Assembly (NCBI RefSeq): GCF_003123725.1
Contig: NZ_QETA01000003.1
Span: 310,001 to 374,000 of the forward strand
Direction: 5' to 3'
Source: Corticimicrobacter populi
GTDB lineage: Bacteria; Pseudomonadota; Gammaproteobacteria; Burkholderiales; Burkholderiaceae_B
Length of the DNA stretch: 64,000 nt
Position numbers and translations under genes: made by a program. The notes beneath the pieces are model-generated. The model was not told where the DNA came from and ran no database searches. It was given only the letters and a program-made list of their open reading frames with translations. Positions 33,626 through 43,457 of the stretch are shown here, one piece after another; the first letter of the stretch is position 1, and each line of letters opens with the position of its first letter.

Positions 33626-34588
33626 TCAGCCCTGCCTGGAAGGCACCTCGATACCGAGTCCTTCCAGAATGGCGGCAGCGCCATCCTGCAGCAAGGCGGC
33701 AGCAACTTCGGTCCCCAATACCTCGGCATCTGCAATCGCACCACGTTGCTCGGCACGCAGCACCGTACGCCCATCGGGCGTGGCCACCAGCGCACGCAGC
33801 CATAGGGTATCGCCGCCATCGATCTCGGCATAGGCGGCCAGAGGCACTTGGCAGGAACCGCCCAGCGCCCGCGACACGGCCCGCTCTGCAGCCACGCGGG
33901 CCGTGGTGGCCGGGCAGACCAGCGGTGCCAACCAACCAGCCACGTCAGTCCGATCGGCGCGAATTTCGATCCCCAGAGCTCCCTGCCCAGCAGCCGGCAG
34001 GCTGAGAGCCGCAGGCAACACGGTCCGTATGCGCTCGGCCATGCCCAGTCGCTGCAGCCCTGTGGCTGCCAATACGATGGCATCGTACTCACCGGCATCG
34101 AGCTTGCCCAGTCGGGTATCGAGGTTGCCGCGCAGCGGCTTGATGTCGAGATGCGGCCAGCGTGCCCGGATCTGTGCCTCGCGCCGCAGGCTGGACGTGC
34201 CCACGACGGCCCCTTCGGGCAGTGCCTCAAGTGAGTCGTAACGCGACGACACCAGCGCATCATGCACGTCGCCACGCGGCAGCACGGCTGCCAGCGAGAA
34301 ACCTTCGGGAAGCTCCATCGGCACATCCTTGAGCGAATGTACCGCCAGATCGGCACGACCATCGTGCAGCGCCGTCTCCAGTTCCTTGACGAACAGGCCC
34401 TTGCCGCCCACCTTGGACAACGTGCGGTCGAGGATCTGATCGCCGCGCGTCGTCATCTCGAGCAGTTCGACCTCACATCCTGGATAGCGGTTACGCAGCA
34501 GATCTGCCACGTGATGAGCCTGCCATAGCGCAAGACGGCTGGCGCGGGTCGCAATGACCAGTTTCCGGGGAAAGGATGTCGTGCTCAC
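33626..34588 (-). CDS. hemC: porphobilinogen deaminase (hydroxymethylbilane synthase)
   Basis: 320-residue enzyme that polymerises four porphobilinogens to hydroxymethylbilane. Conserved parts: [83 protein letters not shown], and [14 protein letters not shown] with the dipyrromethane-cofactor Cys. The start is GTG at 34588, with AGGTGG upstream; a GTG at 34594 is the alternative. The chosen start overlaps the stop of a 38-codon ORF as GTGA, which favours 34588. It heads the coupled series hemC-hemD-hemX-hemY. Confidence 0.95.
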   Translation of the reverse strand: MSTTSFPRKLVIATRASRLALWQAHHVADLLRNRYPGCEVELLEMTTRGDQILDRTLSKVGGKGLFVKELETALHDGRADLAVHSLKDVPMELPEGFSLAAVLPRGDVHDALVSSRYDSLEALPEGAVVGTSSLRREAQIRARWPHLDIKPLRGNLDTRLGKLDAGEYDAIVLAATGLQRLGMAERIRTVLPAALSLPAAGQGALGIEIRADRTDVAGWLAPLVCPATTARVAAERAVSRALGGSCQVPLAAYAEIDGGDTLWLRALVATPDGRTVLRAEQRGAIADAEVLGTEVAAALLQDGAAAILEGLGIEVPSRQG

Positions 34589-34701
34589 AGCCACCTCGAC
34601 GCCACGATGGACAGCACCAGTCCGAGCACGCCGACCAGCAGCAGGGTCTGCAGGATGCTCAGCCCCTGACAGCGATTCTTGTTGGATGTGTCCACACTCA
34701 T
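34585..34701 (-). CDS. 38-residue single-helix membrane protein coupled to hemC
   Basis: A short reading frame with good features of a real gene. AAAGGAG lies 10 bases before the ATG at 34701 (5 bases before a GTG at 34707). The product is a polar, Asn/Lys/Arg-containing start, a 20-residue Leu/Val-rich helix ([20 protein letters not shown]) and a final RWL. The TGA at 34585-34587 overlaps the hemC GTG (34586-34588) as GTGA, implying translational coupling. It resembles no domain I recognise. It could be a leader peptide that gates hemC translation or a small membrane partner of the heme enzymes. Confidence 0.55.
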   Translation of the reverse strand: MSVDTSNKNRCQGLSILQTLLLVGVLGLVLSIVASRWL

Positions 34702-34729
34702 GGTCACGCAGCTCCTTTCATTGCAATCA

Positions 34730-35437
34730 TCAGGCCTGACGGGCCTTGCGGTTGCGGCGCTCACCGAGCACACGCCCGACACCGACCACCAGCAGCGCGC
34801 CCGCGATCTCAAAGCCCAATTTGACCACGGTCGCAGGCTCGCCCCATTGATTTGTGACAAGCACATCGGTCACCAGCATGCCGCCCGCGATCCAGCCCAG
34901 CAGCGCAGCCCCGAATGTCACTACCACCGGGTAGCGGTCGATCAGCTTGAGCACCAGCGTGCTGCCCCATATGATGATCGGCACGCTGACCAGCAAGCCG
35001 AAGATCACCAGCGCCAATTGATGATCGGCATGGGCTCCCTGTGCGGCACCGGCAATGGCAATGACATTGTCCAGGCTCATGATGAAGTCCGCCACGATGA
35101 TGGTCTTGATCGCAGCCAGGATCGAGGCACTTCCCTGGATATTGGCATGTTCATCCTCGTCGGGCAGCATCAGCTTGATGCCGATCCAGACCAGCATGAG
35201 CGCACCGGCGATCTTGAGAAACGGTACTGCCAACAGCGTCAGGGCAAAGAAGATCAGGATCACCCGCAGGACGATGGCACCCGCCGTGCCCCAGAGAATG
35301 CCCTTGAGTCGCTGCGCAGGGGCCAGGTTGCGGCAGGCCAGGGCGATGACGACCGCGTTATCCCCCCCCAGCAGAACATCGATCAGGATGATCTGGAATA
35401 CGGCAGCCCAACTGACCGTCTGCAAAAATTCCATCAT
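34730..35437 (-). CDS. TerC/YjbE-type integral membrane protein (probable Mn2+ exporter family)
   Basis: 235-residue protein with seven hydrophobic helices. The paired acidic motifs DVLLGGDNAVVIALA (about 19-33) and ADFIMSLDNVIAIAGAA (about 115-131) are the metal-binding signature of the TerC/YjbE family, which includes manganese and calcium exporters. It ends in a basic tail. Two ATG codons in tandem start it, with AGGACA upstream. The 38-codon ORF and hemC follow 29 bases later, possibly on the same message. Its substrate is not determined; Mn2+ is the family-based guess. Confidence 0.88.
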   Translation of the reverse strand: MMEFLQTVSWAAVFQIILIDVLLGGDNAVVIALACRNLAPAQRLKGILWGTAGAIVLRVILIFFALTLLAVPFLKIAGALMLVWIGIKLMLPDEDEHANIQGSASILAAIKTIIVADFIMSLDNVIAIAGAAQGAHADHQLALVIFGLLVSVPIIIWGSTLVLKLIDRYPVVVTFGAALLGWIAGGMLVTDVLVTNQWGEPATVVKLGFEIAGALLVVGVGRVLGERRNRKARQA

Positions 35438-35504
35438 GTTGTGAGTGTCCTGTCTGCGGAGATAAGGTCGTAAAGGGGGCTATTGTAATCCAGTCAATCC
35501 AACA

Positions 35505-35580
35505 AAAAATGCCCCCACGCTGCGCCTTCGGCTTGCTGCCCTCCAAGGGGGGCGCTTTTTGCCTTGGGGCGGCCCGGCGG
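35505..35580. repeat. intergenic GC-rich palindromic element
   Basis: A 76-base palindromic block between the TerC gene and sucD runs from an A-rich start through CCCCCACGCTGCGCC, CTTCGGCTTGCTGCC and a G run to a T run, so each half can fold into a GC-rich hairpin. I recall similar CCCCCACGCTxCGC...GGCTTGCTGCCC elements scattered between genes in Bordetella and relatives, but only one copy is in this window. It may serve as a bidirectional terminator or REP-like element. Confidence 0.4.
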
Positions 35581-35581
35581 C

Positions 35582-35619
35582 AAAAAAAAGCCGCCCGGCA
35601 CAAGAACCGGGCGGCTTTT
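35582..35619. terminator. intrinsic terminator of sucCD
   Basis: GCCGCCCGG (35590-35598) pairs with CCGGGCGGC (35607-35615) over an 8-nt loop. On the minus strand eight T residues follow (35582-35589), making a classic intrinsic terminator for the sucD end. A short T run on the plus side allows some activity in the other direction as well. Confidence 0.85.
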
Positions 35620-35642
35620 CGATGGTCAATCAGCGATGAAGA

Positions 35643-36536
<894 letters not shown>

Positions 36537-36558
36537 TTTTGAATATCCTTGGGCAAGA

Positions 36559-37719
36559 TTACTTGACGGCTGCAACAGCCTTGGTTGCCGCTTCGGCCAT
36601 GGTATCGGCGCTGATGATGGGCAGGCCGGACTGGGCCAGCAACTGCTTGCCGAGTTCTTCGTTGGTGCCCTTCATGCGCACCACCAGCGGCACGTTCAGG
36701 TTGACTGCCTTGCAGGCCGCGATCACGCCTTCCGCGATCACGTCGCAGCGCATGATGCCACCAAAGATGTTGACCAGAATGGCCTTGACGTCATCGTTCT
36801 TGAGCATGATCTTGAACGCTTCGGTCACCTTCTCTGCCGTGGCACCGCCACCGACATCGAGGAAGTTGGCCGGTTCGCCGCCAAACAGCTTGATGGTGTC
36901 CATGGTCGCCATGGCCAGGCCAGCGCCGTTGACCAGGCAGCCGATATTGCCGTCGAGCTGGATGTAGGCCAGGTCGAATTTGCTGGCTTCGATTTCAGCA
37001 GGATCCTCTTCGTCCAGATCGCGGTACTCGACGATCTCGGGATGACGGAACAGCGCATTGGAGTCGAAATTGAACTTGGCGTCCAGAGCAATGATATTGC
37101 CCTTGCTGTCACGGTTGAGCGGATTGATCTCGACCAGCGAAGCATCCGTATCCATGTAGCACTGATACAGCTTCTTGAAGACATCCACGGCCTGCTTGGC
37201 CGATTCGCCTTCCAGTCCGATCGCAGCAGCGATCTTGGCAGCCTGCGCATCTTCCAAACCGGTCAGCGGATCGATGTATTCGGTCACGATCTTCTCGGGC
37301 GTGGAATGGGCCACTTCCTCGATGTCCATGCCGCCTTCGCTCGAAGCGATGAAAGCCACCTTCTGGGTGGCGCGGTCGGTCACCACGGACACATAGTATT
37401 CTTTCTGGATGTCGGCACCGTCTTCGATGTACAGGCGCTTGACCTTCTGTCCTGCCGGGCCGGTCTGGTGCGTGACCAGTTGCATGCCCAGGATGTCGGA
37501 CGCCAGCTTGCGCACGTCATCAATCGACTTGGCCACCTTGACGCCGCCGCCCTTGCCGCGACCGCCTGCGTGAATCTGGGCCTTGACCACCCATACCGGG
37601 CCACCCAGCTTTTCGGCTGCGGCCACAGCCTCGTCTACCGAAAAAGCGGGAATGCCGCGCGGCACGGGCACGCCGAATTTTTTCAGCAGTTCCTTGCCTT
37701 GGTACTCGTGAATTTTCAT
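36559..37719 (-). CDS. sucC: succinyl-CoA synthetase beta subunit
   Basis: 386-residue ATP-grasp subunit. Conserved parts: [62 protein letters not shown] region ([17 protein letters not shown]) and [30 protein letters not shown] near the C-terminal Rossmann domain. AGGTAACAC precedes the ATG. With sucD it forms the heterotetramer or heterodimer acting in the TCA cycle. The DUF2889 gene upstream is on the same strand and ends 18 bases before, so it may be co-transcribed. Confidence 0.97.
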   Translation of the reverse strand: MKIHEYQGKELLKKFGVPVPRGIPAFSVDEAVAAAEKLGGPVWVVKAQIHAGGRGKGGGVKVAKSIDDVRKLASDILGMQLVTHQTGPAGQKVKRLYIEDGADIQKEYYVSVVTDRATQKVAFIASSEGGMDIEEVAHSTPEKIVTEYIDPLTGLEDAQAAKIAAAIGLEGESAKQAVDVFKKLYQCYMDTDASLVEINPLNRDSKGNIIALDAKFNFDSNALFRHPEIVEYRDLDEEDPAEIEASKFDLAYIQLDGNIGCLVNGAGLAMATMDTIKLFGGEPANFLDVGGGATAEKVTEAFKIMLKNDDVKAILVNIFGGIMRCDVIAEGVIAACKAVNLNVPLVVRMKGTNEELGKQLLAQSGLPIISADTMAEAATKAVAAVK

Positions 37720-37737
37720 GTGTTACCTGTCAGGACG

Positions 37738-38340
37738 TTAAGAAAAAGAAACAGTCGTCGGCGTTTCATGGCCGACATACCAGCGGGGATAATATTGTCT
37801 CACCACTTCGCCCTGCGTGCTCAGCGCATGGCAACCATCAAGCTGGAACGGCTTGATCGTGCCACCCTGGTCATCCTGGGGCGGGCGTCGGTAAGTCATG
37901 GTCTGGATGGCGACCGTCGGCAGCACGGCCGTCAGCTCGCTCATATGCGTACAGCCGGCATCACGTCCGAAGCGGGCACGTACCTGCTGGCGAAAGCCTT
38001 TGAGCAGGTTCAGCCCGACCAGGCCGGCATAAGCCGGCTCGATGGACTTGCAGTGATGATCGTAGGGTGCGTCGTCATAGGTGGCACATGCAGCCACGAT
38101 ACTGAAATCCGCATCGATGGTGATGCGCAGCGACATGTCATGCACGGGACGGCCACTATGGTGAGTACTGCCATCGCTGCGGCCGAAATCATAGTGCTTG
38201 ATATCCGTCAGCCGTGCCTCGAGATCCCAGAAACCGTCTTCGCGCTCATAGCTCTCGACCTGTATCGTGCGGCGATGCAGGGCTCGGCGTGATGCAGCGG
38301 CGGGAGGTAGCGACATGGAGCGGACCGAAATGTCTGACAT
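37738..38340 (-). CDS. DUF2889 family protein
   Basis: 200-residue soluble protein. The family block is REDGFWDLEARLTDIKHYDFGRSDG, followed by PVHDMSLRITIDADFSIVAACATYDDAPY, FRQQVRARFGRDAGCTHMSELTAVLPTVAIQT. The central His and Cys (GCTHM) are conserved in the DUF2889 family. No activity is known. It lies directly upstream of sucC in the same direction, a common neighbour in Alcaligenaceae, which hints at a link to CoA or thioester metabolism; that link is inference. Confidence 0.85.
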   Translation of the reverse strand: MSDISVRSMSLPPAAASRRALHRRTIQVESYEREDGFWDLEARLTDIKHYDFGRSDGSTHHSGRPVHDMSLRITIDADFSIVAACATYDDAPYDHHCKSIEPAYAGLVGLNLLKGFRQQVRARFGRDAGCTHMSELTAVLPTVAIQTMTYRRPPQDDQGGTIKPFQLDGCHALSTQGEVVRQYYPRWYVGHETPTTVSFS

Positions 38341-38403
38341 AAATCAAATCCGGTCGAGTATAGCGCACTCAGGTGTATCGCTTTCGATGTCGTATAGATG
38401 AAC

Positions 38404-38433
38404 CCGGAGTCCAGCCAGCTGACTGGACTCCGG
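38404..38433 (-). terminator. inverted repeat after metE, possible terminator
   Basis: CCGGAGTCCAG (38404-38414) pairs exactly with CTGGACTCCGG (38423-38433) over an 8-nt loop, 9 bases past the metE stop. The T run expected on the minus strand is poor, so termination may be Rho-assisted or the hairpin may stabilise the message end. Confidence 0.55.
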
Positions 38434-38442
38434 CAACGGCCA

Positions 38443-40740
38443 TCAGGCTGCTGCGCGCAGATCCTTGGCGGCCTGCACCATCGCCACCAGCGCGGCACGG
38501 GTTTCAGGCCAGGCACGGGTCTTCAGGCCGCAATCCGGGTTGACCCAGAGACGCTCCCTGGGCAGGCGCGCGGCCGCCTTGTTCATCAGGTCCACCATCC
38601 ACTGGACTTCCGGCACATTGGGCGAATGGATGTCATAGACGCCTGGACCAATGTCATTGGGATAGTGGAAGTCCTCGAACGCTTCCAGCAACTCCATATT
38701 GGAGCGCGAGGTTTCGATCGTAATCACATCCGCATCCATGGCTGCGATCGAATCAATAATGTCGTTGAATTCCGAATAGCACATATGGGTATGGATCTGC
38801 GTGTCATCCTGCACACCCGAGGTAGACAGACGGAAGCAGTCTACCGCCCAGCCCAGGTAATGCTTCCAGTCGGCCTTGCGCAGCGGCAACCCTTCGCGAA
38901 TGGCTGGCTCGTCGATCTGGATGACCTTGATGCCTGCGGCTTCCAGGTCGTTGACCTCGTCGCGCAGCGCCAGCGCCAATTGGCGGCAGGTGGTCTCACG
39001 CGGCTGGTCATCACGCACGAACGACCACTGCAGAATGGTGACCGGGCCAGTCAACATCCCCTTGACCGGACGCGCGGTCAGCGACTGGGCATACGACGAC
39101 CAGCCAACCGTCATCGGTGCCGGACGGGCCACATCACCGAAAATAATGGGCGGCTTGACGCAACGCGAACCATAGCTCTGTACCCAACCATTGCGGGTAA
39201 AGGCAAAGCCGGCCAGCAGTTCACCGAAGTACTCGACCATGTCGTTGCGTTCGGGCTCGCCATGAACCAGTACATCAAGATCGATTTCTTCCTGGAAGCG
39301 GATCACGCGCTCGATCTCTTCACGAATGGCATGTTCATACTGCGCATCCGTCAGTGCGCCGGATTTCCAGTCGCGCCGCAGCGTCCGAATTTCCTGAGTC
39401 TGCGGGAAGGAACCGATCGTCGTCGTGGGGAAAGCCGGCAGATCAAGCGCGGCCTGCTGGCTGCTGATGCGGGCAGCGAAGGCGGCACGGTCACGCGACA
39501 CATTACGGGACTCGGCCAGGCGCTGCGCCACGGCAGGATTGTGGATACGAGCCGAAGCACGACGCACGGCCAGCGCATTCTGCTGTGCCGTCCAGTCCGC
39601 TCGCGTGGCATCATCATCGATACCATCCAGCTTGCGCGCCAGCAGATTCAACTCAGCCAGTTTCTGGCGAGCAAACGACAGCCAGCTCTTGAGTTCATTA
39701 TCGAGTTCGGTTTCCTGCTCCAGGTCAACCGGCACATGCAGCAGTGAGCATGAGGGAGCCAGCCAGAGACGGTCACCCAGTGCAGCCTTGATCGGGGTCA
39801 GCGCCGCTACCGCCGCCTCAAGATCGGTACGCCAGATATTGCGGCCGCTGATCCAGCCCGCCGACAACACCTGGTCCGGACGCAGATCGGCCGCCACCAA
39901 TGCCAGTTGCTCCGGCGCACGCGACAGATCCACATGCAACCCGGCTACCGGCAGTCCAGACGCCGTCGCCAGATTGTCTTTCAGACCGTCGAAATAGGTC
40001 GCCAGCAGAATCTTGACGGGAGCCGTCTGGAACTCGGCATAGACCTGACCAAAAGCCTCTTTCCAAGCCTGTGGCAAGTCCAGAGTCAGGATCGGCTCAT
40101 CAATCTGCACCCACTCGACACCCTGCCCCGCCAGGCGCTCCAATACCAGTCGATAGACAGGCAGCAGCGCCTCCAGCAACTTCAGCTTGCCTTCGTCCTG
40201 GGCACCATTCAGAAAAGCGTCGCCCTTGCCCAGCCACAGCCAGGTCAACGGACCGGGAATCACCGGCTTGACGGCATATCCCTGAGCACGAGCCTCCTCC
40301 ACCTGCTCAAACAGGTACTCGCGAGCAATACGAAACTGCTGGTTGGGCGACAGCTCGGGAACGATATAGTGGTAGTTGGTATCGAACCACTTGGTCATTT
40401 CGCAGGCTGCCGCAGGCGTACCGGTCGGTGCGCGGCCGCGTCCCAGGCGGAACAGGGTATCCAGATCGACAGGCGCACCGGCAGTCTGGCCGAAGCGTGC
40501 AGGAATCGCCCCCAGCAGCGTTGTCCACTCCAGTATCTGGTCGTACCAGGCGAAATCCCCCACCGGCACGAATTTCAGTCCGGCATCGGCCTGCTGCCGC
40601 CAGTGACGGGCACGCAGTTCACGCCCAGCCTGCTCCAGCGCTTCACGGCTTTGCTTGCCTGCCCAGTACGCTTCGACCGCCCGTTTGAGTTCACGCTGCA
40701 CGCCGATCCGGGGAAAACCAAGATTATGAATAACGGTCAT
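38443..40740 (-). CDS. metE: cobalamin-independent methionine synthase
   Basis: 765-residue enzyme transferring the methyl of 5-methyl-THF-polyglutamate to homocysteine. The N-terminal domain begins [20 protein letters not shown], and the C-terminal catalytic barrel has [56 protein letters not shown] and [13 protein letters not shown], giving the zinc ligands His, Cys, Glu and Cys. The ATG at 40740 is homologous to the family start; 16 extra residues in the longer reading are rejected. It diverges from metR, which should activate it. Confidence 0.97.
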   Translation of the reverse strand: MTVIHNLGFPRIGVQRELKRAVEAYWAGKQSREALEQAGRELRARHWRQQADAGLKFVPVGDFAWYDQILEWTTLLGAIPARFGQTAGAPVDLDTLFRLGRGRAPTGTPAAACEMTKWFDTNYHYIVPELSPNQQFRIAREYLFEQVEEARAQGYAVKPVIPGPLTWLWLGKGDAFLNGAQDEGKLKLLEALLPVYRLVLERLAGQGVEWVQIDEPILTLDLPQAWKEAFGQVYAEFQTAPVKILLATYFDGLKDNLATASGLPVAGLHVDLSRAPEQLALVAADLRPDQVLSAGWISGRNIWRTDLEAAVAALTPIKAALGDRLWLAPSCSLLHVPVDLEQETELDNELKSWLSFARQKLAELNLLARKLDGIDDDATRADWTAQQNALAVRRASARIHNPAVAQRLAESRNVSRDRAAFAARISSQQAALDLPAFPTTTIGSFPQTQEIRTLRRDWKSGALTDAQYEHAIREEIERVIRFQEEIDLDVLVHGEPERNDMVEYFGELLAGFAFTRNGWVQSYGSRCVKPPIIFGDVARPAPMTVGWSSYAQSLTARPVKGMLTGPVTILQWSFVRDDQPRETTCRQLALALRDEVNDLEAAGIKVIQIDEPAIREGLPLRKADWKHYLGWAVDCFRLSTSGVQDDTQIHTHMCYSEFNDIIDSIAAMDADVITIETSRSNMELLEAFEDFHYPNDIGPGVYDIHSPNVPEVQWMVDLMNKAAARLPRERLWVNPDCGLKTRAWPETRAALVAMVQAAKDLRAAA

Positions 40741-40860
40741 ATCAAAACACCACCCACGAGAAGATTCAGAATCCATGCCTGCGTTCAAGTACAGGCGTTC
40801 AGGATCGGTATTCTGCGGGATCGGCGCTACAATGCAAAATCAATGTCTTCATCCATAAGT

Positions 40861-40873
40861 TGAAAATAATTCA
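40861..40873. promoter_or_regulatory. MetR-box-like palindrome overlapping the metR start codon
   Basis: The sequence TGAA-N5-TTCA here is an exact match to the MetR half-site spacing (TGAANNNNNTTCA), with AATAA as the centre. Its final A is the first base of the metR ATG at 40873. A box here could repress metR autogenously. No second exact box is visible in the metE-metR gap. Confidence 0.6.
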
Positions 40874-41796
40874 TGCTTGAGTTCAGACACCTCGAAACCA
40901 TTCACGCCATCCATGAAACAGGATCGCTCAACGAAGCAGCCGACCGGCTGCACGTCACCCAGTCGGCCCTGTCACATCAATTGCGCGACCTGGAGACACG
41001 CCTCGGCGTTGCTCTGCTCAACCGGCGCACCCGACCTGCCCGCCTGACCACAGCAGGCCTGCGCGTACTGTCACTGGCCGAGGAGGTGCTGCCGCGCATC
41101 CGCAGCACGGAACGCGAACTGCAGCGACTGGCACAGGGACGCAGCGGCCGTCTGCACCTGGCCATTGATTGCCACTCGTGTTTCCAATGGCTGATGCCGG
41201 CACTCGACAATTTTCGTCAACAATGGCCCGACGTCATGCTGGACCTGTCAGCTGCCTTCTCGTTTGCACCGCTGCCAGCCCTGGTACGGGGCGATCTCGA
41301 TCTGGTCATCACATCTGATCCAGCCCCACTGGACAACGTGCAATACCTGCCCTTGTTCAGCTATGAACTGGTGCTCGCGGCCAACCGGGCCAATCCGATA
41401 TGCCAGCAGGATTATGTCCATCCCGAGGACTTGTCCAGCCAGACATTGATCACCTACCCGGTGGACCGGCAGCGACTCGATGTCTATACGGTATTCATGG
41501 ATCCTGCTGAAGTAGAGCCTGCAGCAGTGCGCACAGCAGAGCTGACGCCCATCATTCTGCAGCTGATTGCCAGCGGTCGCGGCGTGGCGGCCCTGCCGAA
41601 CTGGGCCTTGATGGAGTACATGCAGCACGACTGGCTGGCGGTCTGCCGATTGGGTGCCGAAGGCATCTGGCGCACGCTCTATGCCACGGTACGCACCGAA
41701 GATGTGGATGCGCCCTACATCCAGGATTTCATGGACGTGGCACGTACGGTCTGCTTCAAGAATCTGACGGGCATCCGCCAGCCAGGATCTTCTTGA
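40873..41796 (+). CDS. metR: LysR-family regulator MetR
   Basis: 307-residue activator of methionine-biosynthetic genes that senses homocysteine. The N-terminal winged helix-turn-helix is LEFRHLETIHAIHETGSLNEAADRLHVTQSALSHQLRDLETRLGVALLNRRTRP (about 2-58), followed by a linker helix and the substrate-binding domain (GRLHLAIDCHSCFQWLMPALDNFRQQWPDV). The CHSCFQWLMP block is characteristic of MetR rather than other LysR proteins. It diverges from metE, the classic arrangement. Its 3' end overlaps the convergent recX gene by 41 bases. Confidence 0.95.
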   Translation: MLEFRHLETIHAIHETGSLNEAADRLHVTQSALSHQLRDLETRLGVALLNRRTRPARLTTAGLRVLSLAEEVLPRIRSTERELQRLAQGRSGRLHLAIDCHSCFQWLMPALDNFRQQWPDVMLDLSAAFSFAPLPALVRGDLDLVITSDPAPLDNVQYLPLFSYELVLAANRANPICQQDYVHPEDLSSQTLITYPVDRQRLDVYTVFMDPAEVEPAAVRTAELTPIILQLIASGRGVAALPNWALMEYMQHDWLAVCRLGAEGIWRTLYATVRTEDVDAPYIQDFMDVARTVCFKNLTGIRQPGSS

Positions 41797-42229
41797 CTAC
41801 ATCGTGTGAAAAGCCCCTGCCTGCCAGAAAGCGGGCCTGGCGCGCATAATCGGCCGGCGCTTGCGGAAGTTCGCCGCCGAAACGGCGCTGCCAGACCTCG
41901 CAGGCCCTGGGCAATTCGCTGCCTCGCAGCGCTTCGCGCAACTCGACCATCTGTTCGGCCGGAATGCCATGCTGGCGCAGCTCATCGAGAATGCGAGCAG
42001 CCCCCTGCTTGTGTGCCTTGCGCTGCACCAGCCCCTGAGCAAAGCGCGCATCCGACTGCCAGCCGGCGCGCTCAAGTTCATCCAGAACAGCTTCGATGTC
42101 GCCCGGCATTTCGCTATGGGGCTGCAGCTTGCGCAACAACTCCTGGCGGCTGTGTTCGCGCCGGGACAACAAGGCCACCGCCCTCGACTTGAGCGAGGGC
42201 GTACGGCCGGACTTAGGCGTCATCCCCAT
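41756..42229 (-). CDS. recX: regulatory protein RecX
   Basis: 157-residue protein that binds inside RecA filaments and limits their activity. Family blocks: [62 protein letters not shown], and the C-terminal [20 protein letters not shown]. The start at 42229 overlaps the 3' end of recA by 17 bases (or 11 if the ATG at 42223 is used), so recX is translated on the recA message. Its 3' end overlaps the convergent metR. Confidence 0.93.
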   Translation of the reverse strand: MGMTPKSGRTPSLKSRAVALLSRREHSRQELLRKLQPHSEMPGDIEAVLDELERAGWQSDARFAQGLVQRKAHKQGAARILDELRQHGIPAEQMVELREALRGSELPRACEVWQRRFGGELPQAPADYARQARFLAGRGFSHDVVKKILAGGCPSDS

Positions 42230-43295
42230 CTTGATCCGGCTGTGCAGCTACCGGCACGGAACCTGCGGGACGTGTGGCCACACCGAGTTTTTCGCGAACG
42301 AGATTTTCGATTTCCAGCGCCAGTTCGGGACGCTGCTTGAGGTAGTCGCGCACATTGTCCTTGCCCTGACCGATCCGATCACCGTTATAGCTGTACCAGG
42401 CACCGGCCTTGTCGACGATACCTGCCTGCACGCCCAGATCGATGACTTCGCCCTCGCGCGAAATGCCGGCACCGTACATGATGTCGAACTCGGCCTGCTT
42501 AAACGGTGGCGACACCTTGTTCTTGACGACCTTGACGCGTGTCTCGTTGCCGACGACTTCATCACCCTTCTTGATCGAGCCGATGCGACGGATATCGAGC
42601 CGCACGGATGCATAGAACTTGAGTGCGTTGCCACCGGTCGTGGTTTCGGGATTGCCGAACATCACACCGATCTTCATGCGGATCTGGTTGATGAAGATCA
42701 CCATGCAGTTGGTGCGCTTGATGGTCGCCGTCAGCTTGCGCAATGCCTGGCTCATCAGGCGGGCCTGCAGGCCGGGCAGCGAGTCGCCCATGTCGCCCTC
42801 GATTTCGGCCTTGGGGGTCAGCGCCGCCACCGAGTCGATCACGATCAGGTCGATGGAGCCCGAACGCACCAGCGCATCGGCGATCTCGAGTGCCTGCTCC
42901 CCCGTATCGGGCTGTGAAATCAGCAGATCCTCGAGATTGACCCCCAGGCGTGCGGCATACTGTACGTCGAGTGCATGCTCGGCATCGATGAAGGCGCAGG
43001 TGCCGCCAATTTTCTGCATTTCAGCAATGACCTGCAGGGTCAGCGTGGTCTTGCCCGAAGATTCCGGACCATAGACCTCGACCACACGGCCACGCGGCAA
43101 ACCACCAACACCGAGAGCGATATCCAGCCCGAGCGAACCGGTCGAGACAACCTGGATATCGTGTTCAATCTGGTTGTCGCCATAGCGCATCACCGAACCC
43201 TTGCCGAACTGCTTTTCGATCTGCGACAGGGCGGCTGCCAGGGCCTTGGCTTTTTCGGCCTTGGCTGCAGTGCCGGCCTTGGAGTTTGCATCCAT
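42213..43295 (-). CDS. recA: recombinase RecA
   Basis: 360-residue ATP-dependent strand-exchange protein and LexA co-protease. The Walker [10 protein letters not shown] is at about residues 75-83, Walker [11 protein letters not shown], and [37 protein letters not shown] is the conserved DNA-binding and core region; [14 protein letters not shown] is loop L2. An acidic C-terminal tail (QPDQDGDDA) is typical. A LexA box lies 82 bases upstream, so the gene is SOS-induced. recX follows with overlap. Confidence 0.98.
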   Translation of the reverse strand: MDANSKAGTAAKAEKAKALAAALSQIEKQFGKGSVMRYGDNQIEHDIQVVSTGSLGLDIALGVGGLPRGRVVEVYGPESSGKTTLTLQVIAEMQKIGGTCAFIDAEHALDVQYAARLGVNLEDLLISQPDTGEQALEIADALVRSGSIDLIVIDSVAALTPKAEIEGDMGDSLPGLQARLMSQALRKLTATIKRTNCMVIFINQIRMKIGVMFGNPETTTGGNALKFYASVRLDIRRIGSIKKGDEVVGNETRVKVVKNKVSPPFKQAEFDIMYGAGISREGEVIDLGVQAGIVDKAGAWYSYNGDRIGQGKDNVRDYLKQRPELALEIENLVREKLGVATRPAGSVPVAAQPDQDGDDA

Positions 43296-43376
43296 GAATG
43301 ATCCTTGTGGTCGTGTGGTGCGAGTGAAGGCCGCTGCGCAACGCAGCGCCTGACATACGAATTATGCACCGAATTA

Positions 43377-43396
43377 TACTGTATATATGAACAGCA
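43377..43396. promoter_or_regulatory. recA: LexA box and -10 of recA
   Basis: CTGT-N8-ACAG lies at 43379-43394 within an AT-rich palindrome. On the minus strand a TATAAT -10 (plus-strand 43373-43378) overlaps its downstream edge, so LexA binding would block recA transcription. It is a useful internal standard for the similar box at 15268-15287. Confidence 0.85.
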
Positions 43397-43457
43397 TGCG
43401 TAAATTCAGCACACCACTGCACTGCCCACACCCCCCCAACCAAGAGACGTCAGCGAC

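Noticed and set aside
33625-34362. Long upstream extension of hemD
   Set aside because: The extra 246 residues are hemC read in another frame (Trp/Cys/Arg-rich); HemD homology begins at the GTG near 33624.
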